Shown: positions 36,365 to 45,813 of the stretch, piece after piece
Position numbering within the stretch: position 1 is the stretch's first letter
Layout: every line of letters starts with the position of its first letter
Assembly: GCF_003051055.1 (NCBI RefSeq)
Contig: NZ_QAON01000001.1
Location: forward strand, 434,001 to 498,000
Direction of reading: 5' to 3'
DNA: 64,000 nt
DNA from: Agitococcus lubricus
Lineage (GTDB): Bacteria > Pseudomonadota > Gammaproteobacteria > Pseudomonadales > Moraxellaceae
Position numbers and translations under genes: made by a program
Notes under the pieces: model-generated
Databases searched by the model: none
Seen by the model: the letters and a program-made list of their open reading frames with translations, nothing else
Told to the model about the DNA's origin: nothing

Positions 36365-39300
36365 TTGTCGAAAATCCCGACATTATTAGTAGCATGATTA
36401 TTGATAGCACGGGTCAAGCGATTGACGGGGGTTTTACTTCGGATACCAACGCCGTCTTACGTTTAACGGGTGAAGCGACTGACCAATGGCAGTATCGTTA
36501 TTACAATGACCCGAATAAAGAAATATATAGTTTTTCGGGCAGCAGTGATGTGGTGCTTGGCGAAGGTACGCACAATGTACAAATTCAACGTATCGACATT
36601 GCAGGCCATGTGGTCTCAACCTCAGCACGAGTGATTGTTGACAACAGTGCCGCCACACCCACCATGACGTTAATTGAAGATACAGAGACCTTAGCAGACG
36701 GTATTACCACCAATCCTTTAGTAAAAATTGGTGACGTAGAAAAAATGGCGGTATGGGAAGTCAAAGTAGACGATTCTCCCTACTGGAATACATGGCCAGT
36801 TAGCCCAGATACACCAAATCAATTCAAGTTATTAGTCGGTACACATACCTACTATATTCGTCAAACTGATAAGTCAGGTAATGTCTCAGAAATAGGTGAA
36901 TATACCTTTACCTATCAATCGGCAGTGCCTGAACCAACATTTATCTTGGATGATACGGGCGCTAATGCCTATGATTTAGTGACTAATAATCAAGTTGTAC
37001 AAATTGGTAACTTATTACCTGACGCTATTTGGCAATATCAAATTGATAATGGCGAATGGATAACGGGCACAGGCACAAGTTTTACTATGTTGGCCGATGG
37101 TCAAGGCCATGATTATGCCATTCGTCAGCAATCGGGTGGTAAGTGGAGCGAGCCACAAACCTTATTACAGGTACGCGTTGATAATTCAACACCAAATAAT
37201 AGCTTTAGTATTGATTTAGCCAGTGACAGCGGTATCTCCAGCAGCGATGGCATTACCAATCAGTCAACAGTAGTCTTTAATAACTTAGAGACAGGTGCAC
37301 GTTTAGAATATCGTATTGATGGTGGTAGTTGGCAAGGTGTTGAAATTAGCAATAGCTCGATGAGTCTATTCGTGTTGGATGTTGGTACGCATGATTATGA
37401 CTTTAGACAAACCGATGCCGCAGGCAATAGCTCAGGTCTGATTAGTCGTAGTTATACCTACATCAATACCGATGTTGCTGCACCCAGTTTAAGTATTGCT
37501 AACGATACAGGGCAGACAAGTGCGGATGCACTGACTAAAGATAGCACCATCAATGTTGCACTGTCTGTCGTTGGTGAGGGCGTTTATTGGCAATATGAAA
37601 TTGATGGTAATGGTACTTGGCTAGACGGTGTTGGCAGTAGTTTTAATGCACAGGCTGGTTTGCATAGCTATAAAGTTCGTCAGTTAGATGCAGCAGGCAA
37701 TATCTCGCCTGCAAGTGAGCCGTTAACTGTGCAGTTAGATACCACTGCACCCACATTTAGCACAGGTTTAAGTGCGCGGGTAACGGATGCCGATAGTGAA
37801 CGCTCGCAACTGATTAGTACCAATCAGGTGTTGTATACCGCCAGTGCCAGTGACGCAAATGGTGTTAGCTTAAGTATGGTAGAAAACGATATTTTTACCT
37901 TTAATGAGCAAACAGGCGCGCTAAGTTTTAAAAATGCCGTAGGTTATCAACTCAATGCCAGCAATGCCTACAGTGCTGTATTAGTCGCTACCGACAATGC
38001 AGGTAATCAGACACAACAAACCGTGACCATTCACGTTGACCGTACCAATACTGCCACACCAGAAATTAATCTCAATGAGATTAAAAAAGGTTCTGTGACA
38101 CTCAATGGGACGTTTAAATTATCTAAAGTCTTAGCAGATGGCTCCATGCTGGCGATGACAGATAATGGTGTGGGGCTGTCTAAAGTGTTTAACCGTTATT
38201 TGGCAGACGGTAGTTTAGACCAGAGCTTTAATAGCATTCAAATAGCAGGAACAAATGCCAAAGGTAATGTCGATATTCAAGATTTTGAACTAGATAGCCA
38301 AGGTGGTATCTATATTTTTACCATTGGTGCGGCAACCAGTGCTTTTGAATATGTTGCGCGTAAATTTAATAGTAATGGTTTGGCAAATTCTACGTGGGGG
38401 ACAAACGGTGCAATCACGACGACGATTGCTACAGGTGTAACCGATAGAAATGAGGGGACGATTTTAAGCGATGGTTCGGTTTTGGTGGCTAGAGCCTCAG
38501 TGAGTACAGGGTCAACACCCAATGCCACGATGTTTATCAAGTTTAATGCTAATGGTCAGGTAACAACCAACGAGTTAAGATTAACACCGCTAACAGCAAA
38601 TACCACTCAAGACTCCAGTTGGAAAGTCATTGCAGGCTCAAATGCACAATCGGCTTATGTGGCAGTCACACGTAATAGTGGTGATAATCTGACCATTGCC
38701 AAATATAATGTCACAAACAACACTTTAGATACTAGCTTTGGCACGAGTGGTAAACTAACCTTAATTAATAGTGCTATCACACCCGATTATATGGAGTTAG
38801 ATAGTCAAGGGCGTTTATTAGTAAGCTATTTTAATAGCTCAGACTCTAAATTATATATCCACCGTTTATTAAGTGATGGTACAGCAGATAGCACGTTTGG
38901 TACATCAGGCGTGTTTTCTGTGGCCTCAACCAATAGCTCTGTTGTCAATAGAGCGATTGATTTAGATACCGACAATTCGATGTATGTGTTAGCTGCAAAC
39001 AAACTCATGCACGTTTTGGCTAATGGGACACTAGACCCTAATTTTGGTACGGCAGGTCAAGTCACGATTGCCGATATTCAAAATACAGGGGCATATGCCA
39101 TCAATCGTGTAGGCAACAGTATTGAAATTGTCGCTCCCAGTTTAGATGCGCTTAATAATAATCAAGTCAGCCAAATTATTGGCAAATATAGCTTAACAGG
39201 GCAACCAGTCACTACGTTTGGAGATGTTGCCCTCACCTTGACCGAAGGTAACCGTCCCATTGGTTTACTCACTACGCAAGCAACGATTATTGATGCCGAT

Positions 39301-42300
39301 GCAGCGAATAGTCACTATAACGGTGTTTCTATTAGTATTGAGCGTCAAGGGGGAGCAAATTCCACAGACGTGTTTAGTAGTCGGGGCAAACTCAGTTTTA
39401 GCTATGGCAAAATTGTATGGGATGGGCTGGAAGTTGGTAGCGTCACTAACGAAAATGGCCGTTTAGAACTCACTTTTAATAGTGCGGCTACTCACACGAT
39501 TGTTGATGGCGTGGCGCGTGCCATTACGTATACCAATAGTAGTCAACAACCTACGGCTAAAGTCAAATTATTATGGACAATCAATGACCACGACGTGACT
39601 GGCGAACGTAGTGCAAGTGCTGTACAAACGATTAATATGTTAAATGATAATCGTGATGCAGGTGACCCCCAAATTATTCAGACCAATAATAGTACCACCT
39701 TAACTTTTAATAATTTTATTAATGTTAATGGTAAATATTATTATATGGCTGAAGTAGCTAATCATAATATTCTAGATAGCTTTTTTAACAATAATCAAGA
39801 TACAACCATTAGCGCACGTAGTTATACACAAGCGAATGGCATGGTGTTTAAGTTACTAAGTGCTACAGAAATTACCGCGTTAATTACGAATCCAACGGTA
39901 ACAGCCAATAGTACATGGTTAACGCAGCTATTTCAGAGTAGTGGTAGTAAGCGTGGGGTGTGGGCAGCAGACTTAGGCACGGCAGCAAACCAACACTTGG
40001 CGTTAACCACCGTAAATGGCACATTCCAAAATACAACTGACACCAGCCCTTTTAGCGGCCCACGTTTTGGCCTAATTGAAGTGAGTCCAGCAACGATTCA
40101 AGATGATATTAATTTACAGCCACAAGTCCAGCTTGCTAAAGATGACGGCTATAGTGCCACAGATTTTATTACCACAAATGGCTTGTTAAATATTATAGGT
40201 TTGGAAGGCTCAGTCGCTTTTCGCTATAGTACCAATGCAGGCCAAACATGGGTCAATCAAGCCGCAGGTTCGCCACTGACGATTAACTTGGCTCAAGGCA
40301 CTTATTTACAAGGTAGTATTATCGTTGAGCAAACCGATTTAAGCGGTTTTGTCAGCCAAATTGTCAATAATAACGCTTATAAAATTGATGCAAGTCCTGA
40401 AGCCTTAAATTTATACAACGACCAAGGCTTGAGTAAAACAGACTTAATCTCTGCCGATGGACGAGTAGTCCTGAGTGAATTTGATACATCACGTCCCTAT
40501 GAGTACAGTGTCAATGGCGGTGCAACATGGCAAACAGGTGGCATGCTTAATGGTACAGATTATGGCTTTAATTTGGCTACAGGTAGTTATGCCGTGGGGC
40601 AGGTATTAGCACGACAAACCGATGCGAATAACTTTACCGCCTACGCTAAAAATGTAGTTGCCTATACTATCAGTCCAACCGTTGCACAAGGTGTGATTAG
40701 TTTGACTGTAGATAACGGTGCCAGTTCCAGCGACCGTATTTCTTCGGAAGCTAATTTTACTGTGACAGGTTTGGACGCAAGTTTGGCATGGCAATACAGT
40801 GTGAATGGTGGAGCAACTTGGCAGACAGGCACCAGCAGTTTTGGCAAAAATAGTTTTGATGCCCCTGAAGGCTCTTACGCGGCAGGTCAAATCCGCGTGC
40901 GTCAAACTGACAGCAAAGGGTTTGAACTGAGTCTGCAAACGGATAACACCTATAGAATTGATAAAACGGTTAAAAGTCTGGCCTTATTTAATGACCAAGG
41001 TCTGAATTCTAAAGATTTTGTCACTGCCGATGGACGGGTAGTGGTGACGGGTTTTGATACCACAAGACCTTATGAGTACAGCATTAATGGCGGTAGCCAA
41101 TGGCAAACAGGCGGAATGCTTAATGCCACCACCTATGGTTTTAACTTGGCCAATGGTAGCTATAGCACCAATCAAATCCAAGTGCGTCAAACCGATGCGA
41201 ATAACTTTGTGACTACCGTTGCCAATGATGTGACTTACACGATTAGTCCAACCCAACAACAAGGTGTTATTGCCCTCGCGCTTGACGATGGTTACAGTGC
41301 GACTGACCGTGTGACCTCAAAAGGTACGTTTACCGTCACTGGTTTAGCGACAGGCGCATCATGGGAATTTAGTACCAATGGCGGTAGTACGTGGACAACC
41401 CGAACCGATGTTGAAGCACAAAACAGCTTTGAGGTTGCCGAAGGCTCGTATGCCGTAGGTCAAATTCGGGTACGTCAAACCGACAGCAAAGGCTTTAGTA
41501 TCAATCTACAAAGTAGTCAAGGCTATCGTATTGATAAAACGCCTAAAAATATCGCCTTATTTAATGACCAAGGCTTAAGTAACACTGACTCGGTCACCGC
41601 AGATGGTCGAGTAGTAGTGACTGGCTTAGATACCAGTCGAACCTACGAATATACCCTAAATGGTGGTACAACATGGCAAACAGGCGGCACACTCAGTGCC
41701 AACACCTATGGTTTTAGCTTAGCCAACGGCACATATGGCAAAGACCAAGTGGGTATTCGTCAAACCGATGCCAATGGTTTTATCACCTACGCCTATAACA
41801 CCGCTGATTACACGATTAGCTCTACACTCAAACAAGGTGCAATTAGCTTAAATGCCGATACAGGCACGAGTTTTAGTGATGGGTTAACCAACGATGCGAA
41901 GTTTAATGTTACAGGTTTAGACCCCACACAGCCTTGGCAATACAGTCTCAATAGTGGCTCAACGTGGTTAACAGGCACAACGGTGGGCGGGCGTGCCGCC
42001 TTTGATGTGCCTGAAGGTTCGTATGCCGCAGGCCAAATTCGTGTGCAGCAAACTGACAGTAAAGGCTTTGCTATTAATTTCCAAACTAGCGCAGCAACAC
42101 AGGTTGATAAGACGATTGCAACGGCTAGTATCAGTTTGGTAAATGACAGTGGCTTCAGTAATACCGACTTGTTAACCGCCGATGGTCGGGTAATGATGAG
42201 TATTACAGGCAGCTTAAACACTGGCGATACATGGCAATACTCTTTAGACGCAGGCAAAACATGGACACAAGGCACAGGCACTAGCCAAACCATTACCTTA

Positions 42301-45300
42301 GCCAATGGTAGCTATAATGCCCAACAAATTCGTGTACAAGTCTTTGATCAAGCAGGTAACAGCTCCACGGCCAGCTTTGATAAACGTGTTGTTGTCGATA
42401 ATACCGATACAACAGCGCCCGTCTTTACCAATCTGAGCAGTCGTGCATTTACCGACCAAGATGGCACAGCCAGTGGACAAAAGATTGCAGCAGGTACTGT
42501 AGCCATGACGCTACAAACCACAGATGCGAATACGGTTTACTATAGTTTAAGTGGTGCTGCCGCTAATTTGTTTAATCTTAATCAAGCAACAGGGCAAATT
42601 AGCTTCAAAAACGATATGAACTTAATCAGTTCATCAGGTGATAACTATGCCCTCACCGTCACTGCCAAAGACGCATTCAATAACACAAGCACTCAAAATA
42701 TCACTATTAGAATCACAGATGGCTTTAAGCTAATTGATAAGTCGGTTAGCAATAAAGATGTGGTAATTGATGCTGCGCAAGACTTGATACTAACCTTTAA
42801 CCAAAATGTTGCCTTAAATCCATCTGGCAGAGTCATTATGTATGAACCCTTTGCAGGGGGACGCATTTTGGATATCAATGACCCTGACCAAATAAAAGTG
42901 ATTGGTAATCAAGTCATTATTCAAACCGATAGATTGTCTTTACAAGGCGCACACCGTGTTGTGGTGGCATTTGGTGGTATCACTTCTGCCGATACAGGCG
43001 AAAAATGGAGTAATACGTGGGCAGATGCCTTAGGCTTTACACTATCCAAAGAATTAAACTATGCAAATGGCGTTCTCAGCCCTAAAGATAGTTTTAAAGT
43101 CACCAGTATTGACGGCACCAATGGCGGTAATGGTACGGTGGCTGTATTAGGGGATGTGAATGGTGACGGTATTAGCGATTGGGCGGTATCTTATGCCGAT
43201 GGCGACAGTCTTGGCCGTACCGATAACGGTAAAGTCTACGTCGTTTATGGCCGTACCGATGGTGTTGTGCCTAATTTAAGCAATATAGCCAATGGACAAG
43301 GCGGTTATTTAATTTCAGGACGTGCAAGTAATGACCTTGCTGGGACGAATGTTTCTGCGGCAGGCGATGTGAATGGCGATGGCTTACAAGATATTCTCAT
43401 TCATGCCAAAGGTGCAAACAACAATTTAGGTAAGGGCTATGTGGTTTATGGTCGTAGCAGTGCCAGCAATTTAGACCTTGCGACACTGGAGTCCAACACC
43501 GTCTTAGGTCGAGTGTATAACAATAATGTGCTAACTTCGATTGATGCGATTGGTGACGTCAATGGTGATGGTTTTGATGATATTGCCCACAGCCGTCATG
43601 ACTTTACCTATACCAAAACATGGCAAGAAGTGAAGAAAACAGTCAGTACCTATCAAGTTAAATCGAGCTTTACGATTATTGACCCTTCACAGCCTGCCGA
43701 AGATAAAAAAGGTAGTTTTTTTGATTTTGATGAAGATAGCATGTTTGATGCAGGCGAAAAAATTGGCGGGTTTATTTCTGACCCATGGGAAGCAGGTATC
43801 GAATTAGGTATTGAGTCTTTAGCAGATAACTTTCCTCCACCAGGTAGTGATACAGGCGGCGGCGGAGGTAGTGGTGGTGGTGTGAATACCAACAGCTTTC
43901 AATATCAAATGTCCAAACAAGTTGAGCATATTGTCAATCAAGTTAAGTCCTTGTCTGGACAGGAGTTAATTGGTTACAGTCATACCAGTGAAAAAGTGGG
44001 TGGTACAACGACCTATTACCTCACCTTTAATATTCAAAGAACGGATACTCAGACTATCGATAACACTTTAACGCATACCGCAGGTGGTGTAGTGGATATA
44101 GAACTGAGTAATAATGCGGGGACACGGACTATTATTGGTGACCCATACCAATTGTTAGGCATCCAGACCGCGGCTTTAGGCGATATTAATGGTGATGGTT
44201 ATGCCGACTATGCCATGTTGGGTGATTCTAAAGCGGCAAACATTAAAACGCGTATTGATGTCATGTTAGGCACTAGTAAACTCAATGCCAAAACTGACCA
44301 AATATTGACGAAGGATATTGATGCAAGCCCCCAACAAGGCTTTAAAATTGTCGATAGTACACGTTCCTCCGAATACGTTGGTGTGGGTAATGTGACGGGT
44401 TTAGGTGACATTAACGGTGATGGTTTTAGTGACTTTGCCCTAACTTTTGACTCGGTATATGCCGCCACCTATGTGGTCTACGGCAAAAACCTGATGAACA
44501 GTGTTGATATAGCACAAATTGCCATAGGCAATGGTGGTTTTGTCTTACGTGGTGAATCACGCCGCTCTAACGCCCGTGTTGACGCTATTGGCGACTTTAA
44601 CGGTGACGGTTTAGACGATTTTGCTTACTACGAGTCAAACAACAGTAATGGCTTTAGCGACCGCCTATCAATTGTTTATGGCTTTAGAGGCAGTTTTAAT
44701 CCTGATGACCGAGGCTTATTGTTTGGCTCTAAAGGCTTTACCGTGGAAACTGTCTACGGCGGTAGCGAACAATTTGCGCAAGTGGATACCGTTTCCACAG
44801 GTGATGTCAATGGTGACGGCCTAAATGACATGTTAATTCGTGCTAAAAATGGCGATACCTTATTATTAATGGGGTCAGGTAAGAGTGGTAAATATTCCCA
44901 ATCTTTTGTCGACCAAATTGGCACAACAGGCAATGATACGCTTACTTCTACAGGTAAAGAGTTAATTGTTGCAGGCTTAGGTAACGATACCATTACAGCA
45001 AACGGCGCAGATGTGATTTTGGCTGGTGCAGGTAATGACCGTGTGATTATCAACAGTACAACACTGACAGCCCTACAATCTACCATGGGTAATGGCGGTA
45101 ATACCGACCAATTGGCTCGGGTTGATGGGGGGGCAGGTTTTGACGTATTGGAAGTGCGCGGTAATATCAGCTTAGATTTTAGTCGTATTAGTAATAAAGC
45201 CATCGACCAAAATGGCATTCGTGAGCGTATTGATGGTTTTGAGAAAATTGACTTGGCGACTGATAGCAGTGCAAACAATATCAAATTATTATTAGCCGAT

Positions 45301-45567
45301 GTGTTAGATATAGCAGATAGTAATGTTATTAACACAACGAATGGTTGGAGTAATGTGACAGGCTCAAGCCTATCGAGTTTGGTGGCTAAACATCAATTGG
45401 TGATTGCAGGGACAAATGCCGATACTGCAACCATTACAGGCAGTGAGTGGACAAATACAGGCACAACCGTCCGTGATAGCAGTGGTGAAATATACAATGT
45501 CTATGATGCAAAAGATGCGGCTGCTCAGTTGTTGATTGATAAGGATATGATTGTCTCGGTGCTATAA
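33538..45567 (+). CDS. Giant repeat adhesin 2, paralogue of adhesin 1
   Basis: The protein has 4009 residues, with start and ribosome-binding site identical to adhesin 1 and no signal peptide. Residues 1-903 are identical to adhesin 1; beyond about 943 the sequences are homologous but diverged. Order of parts: Ig-like repeats, cadherin-like segment, delta-60/beta-propeller-like repeats (about 1525-1888; LDTSFGTSGKLTL, ADSTFGTSGVF), a GNRPIGLL domain, eight alternating Ig-like units (about 2191-2955; six in adhesin 1), cadherin-like domain, FG-GAP repeats (about 3205-3775; GDVNGDGISDWAV), a short RTX-like section (GLGNDT, GAGNDR; about 3795-3838) and C-terminus LLIDKDMIVSVL. A glycine-rich linker (about nt 43855-43885) interrupts the FG-GAP region. 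Export by the TolC/ABC/HlyD system and a surface role are inferred. It lies downstream of the fimbrial cluster. Confidence 0.85.
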   Translation: MPQSLPSLQVSLLNDTGVSATDRLTQDSRLKFTGLVEGGTVQYSTNGQVWTATAPDAKQGLNTVYVRQIDAVGDYSAHSIIQYTFDNIAPTASLVINLRNDTGVSGDLVTREGALVVTNVGSGNRVEYSNNNLTWTTSQPTVVEGMNTVYIRQVDNAGNGSPVQTYDFVFDSKAIPPIVALIHDTGSSASDRVTNDARLSVTGTESGATIQYSKDGVTWGTTAPTATEGLNVVYVRQLDVTGNTSSANKFSFYFDSSAPQALSVSLLNDDGISNTDSITTDARLRLTGTESGAKVQYSANGQDWQDSAPVAVEGANTVYVRQTDVAGNISPVASINFTLGAVTPPPPPPPVIPPADLVIGLVRDTGVAGDLLTRDGSIAVSNVGQGNRLEYSSNGTDWSVNKPALVEGSNTVYVRQVNSAGNASTGQSMSFVLDRTVSAPIVSLLEDTGSSASDRRTSKGQLVVSGVEADATVQYSVNGTTWSTTQPVAVEGLNRVLVRQVDKAGNTSQHVVFQFTLDTTAPDVALNLSLRNDTGVDGDLISRSGAVLVRGATAGNRIEYSADGMDWSIKQPTAQEGANTVWVRLVDVAGNASSGQKLDFIIDTKAAVPEAKLLNDSGVLATDLLTNDDRLLVSGLELGAKAQYSTNNKDWSDTPAVSREGLNIVYVRQMDIAGNISSVKKLSYVYDSQISALQLALVEDTGLSSSDQITRRPMVSVSGLESGASWQYQVDGAGSWITGTGSSFNLVSGSHRYVVRHTDKAGNVVESSLTATLDTTVDAVQVVLTEDTGISATDGISQVTELTVSNIEDGALVEYSTDGTTWSRTAPTAQEGSNTVWVRQTDKAGNVSAAQQLQFVKDTQIQTPSLSFTDTGASDSDGITREPTVTVNGLEAGASWQYQVDGGVWQDGVGNSFNLVDGVHSYIVRQTDKAGNVATSAVLNVEFVENPDIISSMIIDSTGQAIDGGFTSDTNAVLRLTGEATDQWQYRYYNDPNKEIYSFSGSSDVVLGEGTHNVQIQRIDIAGHVVSTSARVIVDNSAATPTMTLIEDTETLADGITTNPLVKIGDVEKMAVWEVKVDDSPYWNTWPVSPDTPNQFKLLVGTHTYYIRQTDKSGNVSEIGEYTFTYQSAVPEPTFILDDTGANAYDLVTNNQVVQIGNLLPDAIWQYQIDNGEWITGTGTSFTMLADGQGHDYAIRQQSGGKWSEPQTLLQVRVDNSTPNNSFSIDLASDSGISSSDGITNQSTVVFNNLETGARLEYRIDGGSWQGVEISNSSMSLFVLDVGTHDYDFRQTDAAGNSSGLISRSYTYINTDVAAPSLSIANDTGQTSADALTKDSTINVALSVVGEGVYWQYEIDGNGTWLDGVGSSFNAQAGLHSYKVRQLDAAGNISPASEPLTVQLDTTAPTFSTGLSARVTDADSERSQLISTNQVLYTASASDANGVSLSMVENDIFTFNEQTGALSFKNAVGYQLNASNAYSAVLVATDNAGNQTQQTVTIHVDRTNTATPEINLNEIKKGSVTLNGTFKLSKVLADGSMLAMTDNGVGLSKVFNRYLADGSLDQSFNSIQIAGTNAKGNVDIQDFELDSQGGIYIFTIGAATSAFEYVARKFNSNGLANSTWGTNGAITTTIATGVTDRNEGTILSDGSVLVARASVSTGSTPNATMFIKFNANGQVTTNELRLTPLTANTTQDSSWKVIAGSNAQSAYVAVTRNSGDNLTIAKYNVTNNTLDTSFGTSGKLTLINSAITPDYMELDSQGRLLVSYFNSSDSKLYIHRLLSDGTADSTFGTSGVFSVASTNSSVVNRAIDLDTDNSMYVLAANKLMHVLANGTLDPNFGTAGQVTIADIQNTGAYAINRVGNSIEIVAPSLDALNNNQVSQIIGKYSLTGQPVTTFGDVALTLTEGNRPIGLLTTQATIIDADAANSHYNGVSISIERQGGANSTDVFSSRGKLSFSYGKIVWDGLEVGSVTNENGRLELTFNSAATHTIVDGVARAITYTNSSQQPTAKVKLLWTINDHDVTGERSASAVQTINMLNDNRDAGDPQIIQTNNSTTLTFNNFINVNGKYYYMAEVANHNILDSFFNNNQDTTISARSYTQANGMVFKLLSATEITALITNPTVTANSTWLTQLFQSSGSKRGVWAADLGTAANQHLALTTVNGTFQNTTDTSPFSGPRFGLIEVSPATIQDDINLQPQVQLAKDDGYSATDFITTNGLLNIIGLEGSVAFRYSTNAGQTWVNQAAGSPLTINLAQGTYLQGSIIVEQTDLSGFVSQIVNNNAYKIDASPEALNLYNDQGLSKTDLISADGRVVLSEFDTSRPYEYSVNGGATWQTGGMLNGTDYGFNLATGSYAVGQVLARQTDANNFTAYAKNVVAYTISPTVAQGVISLTVDNGASSSDRISSEANFTVTGLDASLAWQYSVNGGATWQTGTSSFGKNSFDAPEGSYAAGQIRVRQTDSKGFELSLQTDNTYRIDKTVKSLALFNDQGLNSKDFVTADGRVVVTGFDTTRPYEYSINGGSQWQTGGMLNATTYGFNLANGSYSTNQIQVRQTDANNFVTTVANDVTYTISPTQQQGVIALALDDGYSATDRVTSKGTFTVTGLATGASWEFSTNGGSTWTTRTDVEAQNSFEVAEGSYAVGQIRVRQTDSKGFSINLQSSQGYRIDKTPKNIALFNDQGLSNTDSVTADGRVVVTGLDTSRTYEYTLNGGTTWQTGGTLSANTYGFSLANGTYGKDQVGIRQTDANGFITYAYNTADYTISSTLKQGAISLNADTGTSFSDGLTNDAKFNVTGLDPTQPWQYSLNSGSTWLTGTTVGGRAAFDVPEGSYAAGQIRVQQTDSKGFAINFQTSAATQVDKTIATASISLVNDSGFSNTDLLTADGRVMMSITGSLNTGDTWQYSLDAGKTWTQGTGTSQTITLANGSYNAQQIRVQVFDQAGNSSTASFDKRVVVDNTDTTAPVFTNLSSRAFTDQDGTASGQKIAAGTVAMTLQTTDANTVYYSLSGAAANLFNLNQATGQISFKNDMNLISSSGDNYALTVTAKDAFNNTSTQNITIRITDGFKLIDKSVSNKDVVIDAAQDLILTFNQNVALNPSGRVIMYEPFAGGRILDINDPDQIKVIGNQVIIQTDRLSLQGAHRVVVAFGGITSADTGEKWSNTWADALGFTLSKELNYANGVLSPKDSFKVTSIDGTNGGNGTVAVLGDVNGDGISDWAVSYADGDSLGRTDNGKVYVVYGRTDGVVPNLSNIANGQGGYLISGRASNDLAGTNVSAAGDVNGDGLQDILIHAKGANNNLGKGYVVYGRSSASNLDLATLESNTVLGRVYNNNVLTSIDAIGDVNGDGFDDIAHSRHDFTYTKTWQEVKKTVSTYQVKSSFTIIDPSQPAEDKKGSFFDFDEDSMFDAGEKIGGFISDPWEAGIELGIESLADNFPPPGSDTGGGGGSGGGVNTNSFQYQMSKQVEHIVNQVKSLSGQELIGYSHTSEKVGGTTTYYLTFNIQRTDTQTIDNTLTHTAGGVVDIELSNNAGTRTIIGDPYQLLGIQTAALGDINGDGYADYAMLGDSKAANIKTRIDVMLGTSKLNAKTDQILTKDIDASPQQGFKIVDSTRSSEYVGVGNVTGLGDINGDGFSDFALTFDSVYAATYVVYGKNLMNSVDIAQIAIGNGGFVLRGESRRSNARVDAIGDFNGDGLDDFAYYESNNSNGFSDRLSIVYGFRGSFNPDDRGLLFGSKGFTVETVYGGSEQFAQVDTVSTGDVNGDGLNDMLIRAKNGDTLLLMGSGKSGKYSQSFVDQIGTTGNDTLTSTGKELIVAGLGNDTITANGADVILAGAGNDRVIINSTTLTALQSTMGNGGNTDQLARVDGGAGFDVLEVRGNISLDFSRISNKAIDQNGIRERIDGFEKIDLATDSSANNIKLLLADVLDIADSNVINTTNGWSNVTGSSLSSLVAKHQLVIAGTNADTATITGSEWTNTGTTVRDSSGEIYNVYDAKDAAAQLLIDKDMIVSVL

Positions 45568-45578
45568 TCATCTTAATG

Positions 45579-45614
45579 AGCAATACCAACGCATGTGTTG
45601 GTATTGCTTAATAT
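45579..45614 (+). terminator. Intrinsic terminator after adhesin 2
   Basis: AGCAATACCAAC and GTTGGTATTGCT form a perfect 12-bp stem around a 6-nt loop, followed by TTAATAT, starting 12 bases after the stop codon. The stem is strong and the T-tract weak. Confidence 0.7.
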
Positions 45615-45813
45615 CTAAATGAATGCAGTATTTGCTAGCTTCTGTTGTCCATACGCAACATGTCAGTAGCCCCTAGATTGAACCCTTAGCCAAAAAACAC
45701 AATACTTGCTTTAGTCTTCACTCAATCTTCACAATGTATTCACCACCTATCCACAACGTCTTCAAGTCATCTTTATAAACTCAGGCAAGCTAAGTCTTAA
45801 CAGGGAGCTTGTC

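Noticed and set aside
22645-42420. CRISPR-like arrays in repetitive DNA
   Set aside because: The repeats are coding, about 260-300 bases long, imperfect and in frame; there are no short identical repeats with unique spacers.
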